NCBI GenBank assembly: GCA_019694655.1
Contig: JAIBBN010000012.1
Location: 34,007 to 98,006 of the forward strand
DNA from: Leptospirales bacterium
GTDB lineage: Bacteria; Spirochaetota; Leptospiria; Leptospirales; Leptonemataceae
Direction of reading: 5' to 3'
DNA: 64,000 nucleotides
Shown here piece after piece: positions 60,920 through 64,000 of this stretch. Made by a program: the position numbers and the translations under genes. Each line of letters starts with the position of its first letter. The first letter of the stretch is position 1. The notes beneath the pieces are model-generated. The model worked only from the letters and a program-made list of their open reading frames with translations. It searched no databases and was not told the DNA's origin.

Positions 60920-61004
60920 GGCGCTGCCGATTCGGAAAGGAGCGATAGGAATTGGCTGTAGCTTTCGCCGCGGAAAGCCGGCCAGGGCAGGATTTTGCTG
61001 TGTA

Positions 61005-62066
61005 CTAGAAAAACGCGCCAAGCACTCGTTCTTCGAAAATCAGACGTTGCCTGGCGGGCGGCGTCTGACTCCGAAATTCCTGTTGCAGTTCGATCAAGAG
61101 CTCGTAAATCTTTGAAAGATCGCGGCCGGAAAAACGATTCACTTCAAATTTCAAGCGAGCCAGTATCTTCTTTTGAACAAAAGGCGGTCGGCCCTTCAGG
61201 TCGAGGCGCTCCAGCAATTCCTGGTCGTTCATTGCAAGGTGCAAACAAATGGACGCCTTCCGAATCTCGTCGGTGCGCTTCAGAATAACTTTGAGAATGC
61301 CAAAAAAATTGTCCGTGTTGGGATGAAAGCGGCTCACTTCGCGCGCGGCTGCGGGAAAGTCGCCGGAAAATAGCGCATCGGTCAGTGCGAAGGGATTTAC
61401 GCCCATCGTTGGAAAAAGAACGTCGCGCACCTGCATTGGTCCCAGGGTCGCCTTACGTTGTTCCTCTGGCAGCATATCGTGCAAGCGCTCCAGAAGGGCT
61501 TCTACCGCGCCGGCGCGCGGCGGCGCCTGCTCGCGCAGCATCGCAATCGCATCCTCGCTGAGATGCAATTGCAGCCGCCGTGCGGCCTGGGTCACGGCGT
61601 CGCCCATCTGATTGGCATAGAGCTCGCGCGTCGGCAAATGCGCAAAGCGGCCGTGAAGAAGCTTCAAGAACCTGGCCGATGGGGCGCCCTCGTAGCTGAT
61701 CAGCAGCAGGGTGCGACCTGGGAAGCGCTGGAATCCTTCTGAATACACAAAACTCAGTGCGCTGCTCTGGGTAATGCTTTCGGCAATTCGCTGGCCCTGA
61801 CGCAACAGGAAGAGACGGTAGGGAGCGAAGAGCGGAATGTTGAACAGTTCTTCGGCTAACTTCTCGGCGTCGCCAGGCTCTCCTGCATAAACGCTGAATT
61901 CAAAGCTGCCAATTTCGCGCGCCAGGCGTCGCCGCAGCCTGCTCAGCGCTTGATCGGCCAGATCGAGATCGGCGCCGGACACCAGAATTGCTTCCGGATT
62001 TTCTAGATCCAGTTTGTCTAGCTGCTTGAAAAAAGCCTGGGGATCCTTGAGTTCCAAGGCCCCCAT
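61005..62066 (-). CDS. holA: DNA polymerase III subunit delta
   Basis: A 353-residue protein of the clamp-loader delta family. It starts with an AAA-like domain without a functional Walker A (NPEAILVSGADLDLADQALS), then FSVYAGEPGDAEKLAEELFN, PLFAPYRLFLLRQGQRI and TLLLISYEGAPSARFLKLL. The C-terminal collar domain holds FALTDALFSGDFPAAAREVS, LKVILKRTDEIRKASICLHL and a terminal helix. Delta opens the beta sliding clamp for loading onto DNA. The sequence is divergent, as is normal for this subunit. It is followed downstream on the opposite strand by the small membrane protein gene. Confidence 0.88.
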   Translation of the reverse strand: MGALELKDPQAFFKQLDKLDLENPEAILVSGADLDLADQALSRLRRRLAREIGSFEFSVYAGEPGDAEKLAEELFNIPLFAPYRLFLLRQGQRIAESITQSSALSFVYSEGFQRFPGRTLLLISYEGAPSARFLKLLHGRFAHLPTRELYANQMGDAVTQAARRLQLHLSEDAIAMLREQAPPRAGAVEALLERLHDMLPEEQRKATLGPMQVRDVLFPTMGVNPFALTDALFSGDFPAAAREVSRFHPNTDNFFGILKVILKRTDEIRKASICLHLAMNDQELLERLDLKGRPPFVQKKILARLKFEVNRFSGRDLSKIYELLIELQQEFRSQTPPARQRLIFEERVLGAFF

Positions 62067-62114
62067 TCTGGGGCGATGCGTCGCCGGCGTCCATTCGGAA
62101 TCCGCGGCGAACTT

Positions 62115-63425
62115 TCAATAGAAATCGACGCTTACGTCGATCACACTGGCGCTGTTGTCTTCTTCCAGCAGCGCCGCTGGCGTCCAGCCTCCGCTGCTGC
62201 CGCTTTCCGAGTACCATACGCTTTGTTGACCGGCAGCGCTTTGCAGCCAGATGGCGACGGCGCGACCCAGACCGTCCGCTGCCGCTCGCGTCCCGACGGC
62301 GCCAAGCACGTCGTTCTCTAGCTGTTGCGCCGGCTGCCAGCCATTGAGGTAGCGAGCGGCGAAAACGTGATCCAGGCCGCCCGTAGTTTGCAGCCAGACG
62401 ACAGCCGGAGCGGCGCCGCCTGCAACTCGCGTGGTAAGCGTTCCAGCCACTGAAAGCACCGGACTGATTTGCTGGGGCGCGCTCCAGACGCCGTTGCGCA
62501 ATTGAGCTGCCCAAATTCGATCGTAAGCATTTGCATCCACGAAAGCCGCCGTGTAGACGCCGCTGCTATCGATACTGACCGAAGGCTCCGATCCAAAAGT
62601 TTTGATCTGAAACTCTGTCTGCCATCCGGCGGGGCCCAACTGATTGGAGTACATATCCGGTCCGCCCAGATTGTTGGCCCAGACGGCCGTCGCCGTTCCG
62701 CCGCCGCCAGCAGCGACAGTTCCATAGATGGCGCTGGAGCTGCCGATCGATTGCACGGGGGTGAATTGCCGCGTCCATGGCGAGAAGGAAAAGCCGCGCG
62801 GCGCCGCCGCCGGCGTTAAGACAACAGTCGCATAACCATCGGCGCTCATGTCCAGGCCCATTGGGACGGTGGCGCCGACAACTGTATCGAAGAGCGTTTG
62901 TGTTGACCATTGTCCGCTGGAATAGTATACATAGTAATAGTTGTTTGCCGTATCGCGATAGATCACGAGCGCTCGTCCCGACGCATCGCAGCCGATGTTT
63001 GGATTCTGTGCAATAGAAGCAAGCCCGTCGACCTGCTGTGCGCTACTCCAGCCGCTGAGTGGATGATAGCGGGCGACATAGATGCTGTTGAAAGCGCCGT
63101 CGCTCTGGACCCAGACCACTGCGCCCTGTCCGCCCTGACTGACACAGGCCGTTGGCAAGGCCGGTGGGACCGCCAGATTGTCGATGACCTGCGGCGCACT
63201 CCAGCCCCTGGTCGGCGCATAGGTTCGAGCATATACATCGTTGCCGATTGTCCAGGCAACCATTCCGACGCCGCGGCCAGCCGGCAGCAAGTAGGCCAAA
63301 AGACCGGCTATACCTGGACAATTCAAGTCAGCGGAGCTACAGTCGGCATCGAAACTGAAACAGCTAGATCCAGTCGCAACCGTCGTCCCGATGGCGGCCC
63401 AAAGCGCGGCTATTCTAAGTCTCAT
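62115..63425 (-). CDS. Repeat-built beta-propeller-like lipoprotein
   Basis: A 436-residue protein with a signal peptide ending in GSSC (Cys22). Residues 26-36 read DADCSSADLNC, the same pattern and position as in the lactonase-like lipoprotein at 50841. The mature part repeats a unit of about 50 residues with a GWSxxQ core: TRGWSAPQVIDNL, LSGWSSAQQVDGL, SGQWSTQTLFDTV, AGWQTEFQIKTF, GVWSAPQQISPV and NGWQPAQQLENDV. This resembles sialidase/BNR-like propellers. It is probably a surface protein. It is transcribed away from the Rossmann-fold gene. Confidence 0.8.
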   Translation of the reverse strand: MRLRIAALWAAIGTTVATGSSCFSFDADCSSADLNCPGIAGLLAYLLPAGRGVGMVAWTIGNDVYARTYAPTRGWSAPQVIDNLAVPPALPTACVSQGGQGAVVWVQSDGAFNSIYVARYHPLSGWSSAQQVDGLASIAQNPNIGCDASGRALVIYRDTANNYYYVYYSSGQWSTQTLFDTVVGATVPMGLDMSADGYATVVLTPAAAPRGFSFSPWTRQFTPVQSIGSSSAIYGTVAAGGGGTATAVWANNLGGPDMYSNQLGPAGWQTEFQIKTFGSEPSVSIDSSGVYTAAFVDANAYDRIWAAQLRNGVWSAPQQISPVLSVAGTLTTRVAGGAAPAVVWLQTTGGLDHVFAARYLNGWQPAQQLENDVLGAVGTRAAADGLGRAVAIWLQSAAGQQSVWYSESGSSGGWTPAALLEEDNSASVIDVSVDFY

Positions 63426-63546
63426 CGTGTACTGTACAACGCCTTAAGCCGGCAAGCGCGCCAACAATCCCTTAGGAACCTGAAAATCGCGGCCTCTTAC
63501 CGAAAGAACTTGTCTCGCTACAGCAAGGGGCGCTGCTGGAGTCAGT

Positions 63547-64000
63547 ATGAACTACCTGATCGTAGGCGCCAGTGCGGTTCTTGGCCATCAATCGATTGCG
63601 GCCATCTTGCAGGAAGATCCGCAAGCCTTCATCATTGCAACCAGTTCTGGCGAAGCGCCAATCGCTGGCGCAAGCCAGACCATTTACGGCGTGGATCTCC
63701 AGCGCGAAGACTGTGCAGCGAGCATGGTTGCAGCAATCAAAGCGCGCAAAATCGAAGCTGTCGTTTACGTTCCGGCGCGCGGCGCCGTGGGCAAGCCAGT
63801 CGAGTACGCAACGGCTGAAGAGTATCGAGCCAGCCTCAACTTTTCAGTAGTTCCTATGCTGAAACTGATGGCGGCATTGAAGCCGCGGCTTGGGCTATGG
63901 TTCTCCGGTTTCATGTGGCTGGATTGCCTGCTGGCGCTCTACGGGCCAATGATTTACACTAAGATTACTATGGAAGAGCTTACGCTGCGCCATCCTGATC
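63547..64000 (+). CDS. Rossmann-fold NAD(P)-binding (SDR-like) protein, 3' end outside window
   Basis: The frame opens at the ATG at 63547 and stays open for 151 codons to the window edge. MNYLIVGASAVLGHQSIAAIL is the glycine-rich nucleotide loop. VDLQREDCAASMVAAIKARK follows as in short-chain dehydrogenases (usually D then V/L at the adenine site), then VVYVPARGAVGKPVEY at the NAG position and LGLWFSGFMWLDC at the Ser strand. The usual YxxxK active site is not obvious in LYGPMIYTKITMEEL (Lys present, Tyr shifted), so classical SDR catalysis is uncertain. The end of the gene is not seen. Confidence 0.75.
   Translation, partial: MNYLIVGASAVLGHQSIAAILQEDPQAFIIATSSGEAPIAGASQTIYGVDLQREDCAASMVAAIKARKIEAVVYVPARGAVGKPVEYATAEEYRASLNFSVVPMLKLMAALKPRLGLWFSGFMWLDCLLALYGPMIYTKITMEELTLRHPD

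Noticed and set aside
63428..63438. Palindrome TGTACTGTACA next to the start of the repeat lipoprotein gene
   Set aside because: Five-base arms are short enough to be chance, and no known operator of this form came to mind.

Overview
The window reads as one contiguous chromosomal segment of a GC-rich, diderm spirochaete, most likely an uncultured or little-studied relative of Leptospira, Leptonema or Turneriella (order Leptospirales). The clues are an arginyl-tRNA synthetase whose HIGH loop reads NVVSARA, which I recall as the Leptospira form; SpoIIE-type phosphatases encoded next to degenerate kinase and STAS proteins; cyclic-nucleotide-binding proteins fused to TPRs; a DUF2225 protein; many lipoproteins with loose lipoboxes; and outer-membrane barrels plus a TonB-dependent receptor. 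This placement is inference from gene content, not from a computed phylogeny. I saw no rRNA, insertion sequence, phage module or CRISPR array.

Layout. 0-6.6 kb (+): end of a sensor kinase, its sigma-54 response regulator, recO, a small membrane protein, argS, an alkyltransferase-like protein and a MATE exporter, all tightly spaced. 6.6-9.7 kb (-): an amidohydrolase followed by two cyclic-nucleotide-binding proteins. 9.7-12.5 kb (+): rpsT with a leader hairpin over its ribosome binding site, tRNA-Val with a terminator, hisD and a DUF72 protein. 12.5-17.0 kb (-): NlpC/P60 hydrolase, methyltransferase, a J-domain/CheW-like fusion, a GT-C type membrane glycosyltransferase, a STAS protein and a small ORF. 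17.0-24.0 kb (+): a MagIII-like DNA glycosylase, a periplasmic solute-binding protein overlapping an outer-membrane barrel gene, then a four-gene partner-switching cassette (SpoIIE phosphatase, HATPase-like protein, STAS-like protein, second SpoIIE phosphatase). 24.0-29.1 kb: hemJ, a flavin-binding protein, a NYN nuclease, and a translationally coupled operon of a MoxR-type AAA+ ATPase, a ChaN/TraB-fold (DUF5682-like) protein of 651 aa and an unknown protein.

29.1-35.4 kb: DUF4380 protein, M17 aminopeptidase, a small secreted protein, a secreted papain-like protease with fibronectin-III repeats, and a metallo-beta-lactamase-fold hydrolase. 35.5-42.1 kb: a cell-envelope cluster of small lipoprotein, TonB-dependent receptor, Cys-rich lipoprotein, thioesterase, large lipoprotein and outer-membrane barrel. 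42.2-50.9 kb: truA, DUF2225, a secreted protein, a YhaN/YhaO-like (SbcCD-like) pair, a divergent pair of paralogous lipoproteins sharing an inverted repeat, and a stand-alone GGQ release-factor domain. 50.8-55.3 kb (-): beta-propeller lipoprotein, cinA, an HGSNAT-like membrane acyltransferase and plsC. 55.3-64.0 kb: a MocR/PdxR-type regulator divergent from a flavin-binding protein with a 13-bp perfect inverted repeat between them, a 4-OT tautomerase, a paraoxonase-like lipoprotein, a small Cys-rich ORF, pirin, a small membrane protein, holA, a second repeat lipoprotein and the start of a Rossmann-fold gene cut by the window edge.

The strongest candidates for something undescribed are the MoxR/ChaN-like/unknown operon (25.5-29.1 kb), the J-domain/CheW-like fusion (14.0-14.7 kb), the compact partner-switching cassette (20.4-24.0 kb) and the divergent lipoprotein paralogues with their shared operator-like repeat and in-frame tandem repeat (48.8-50.3 kb).
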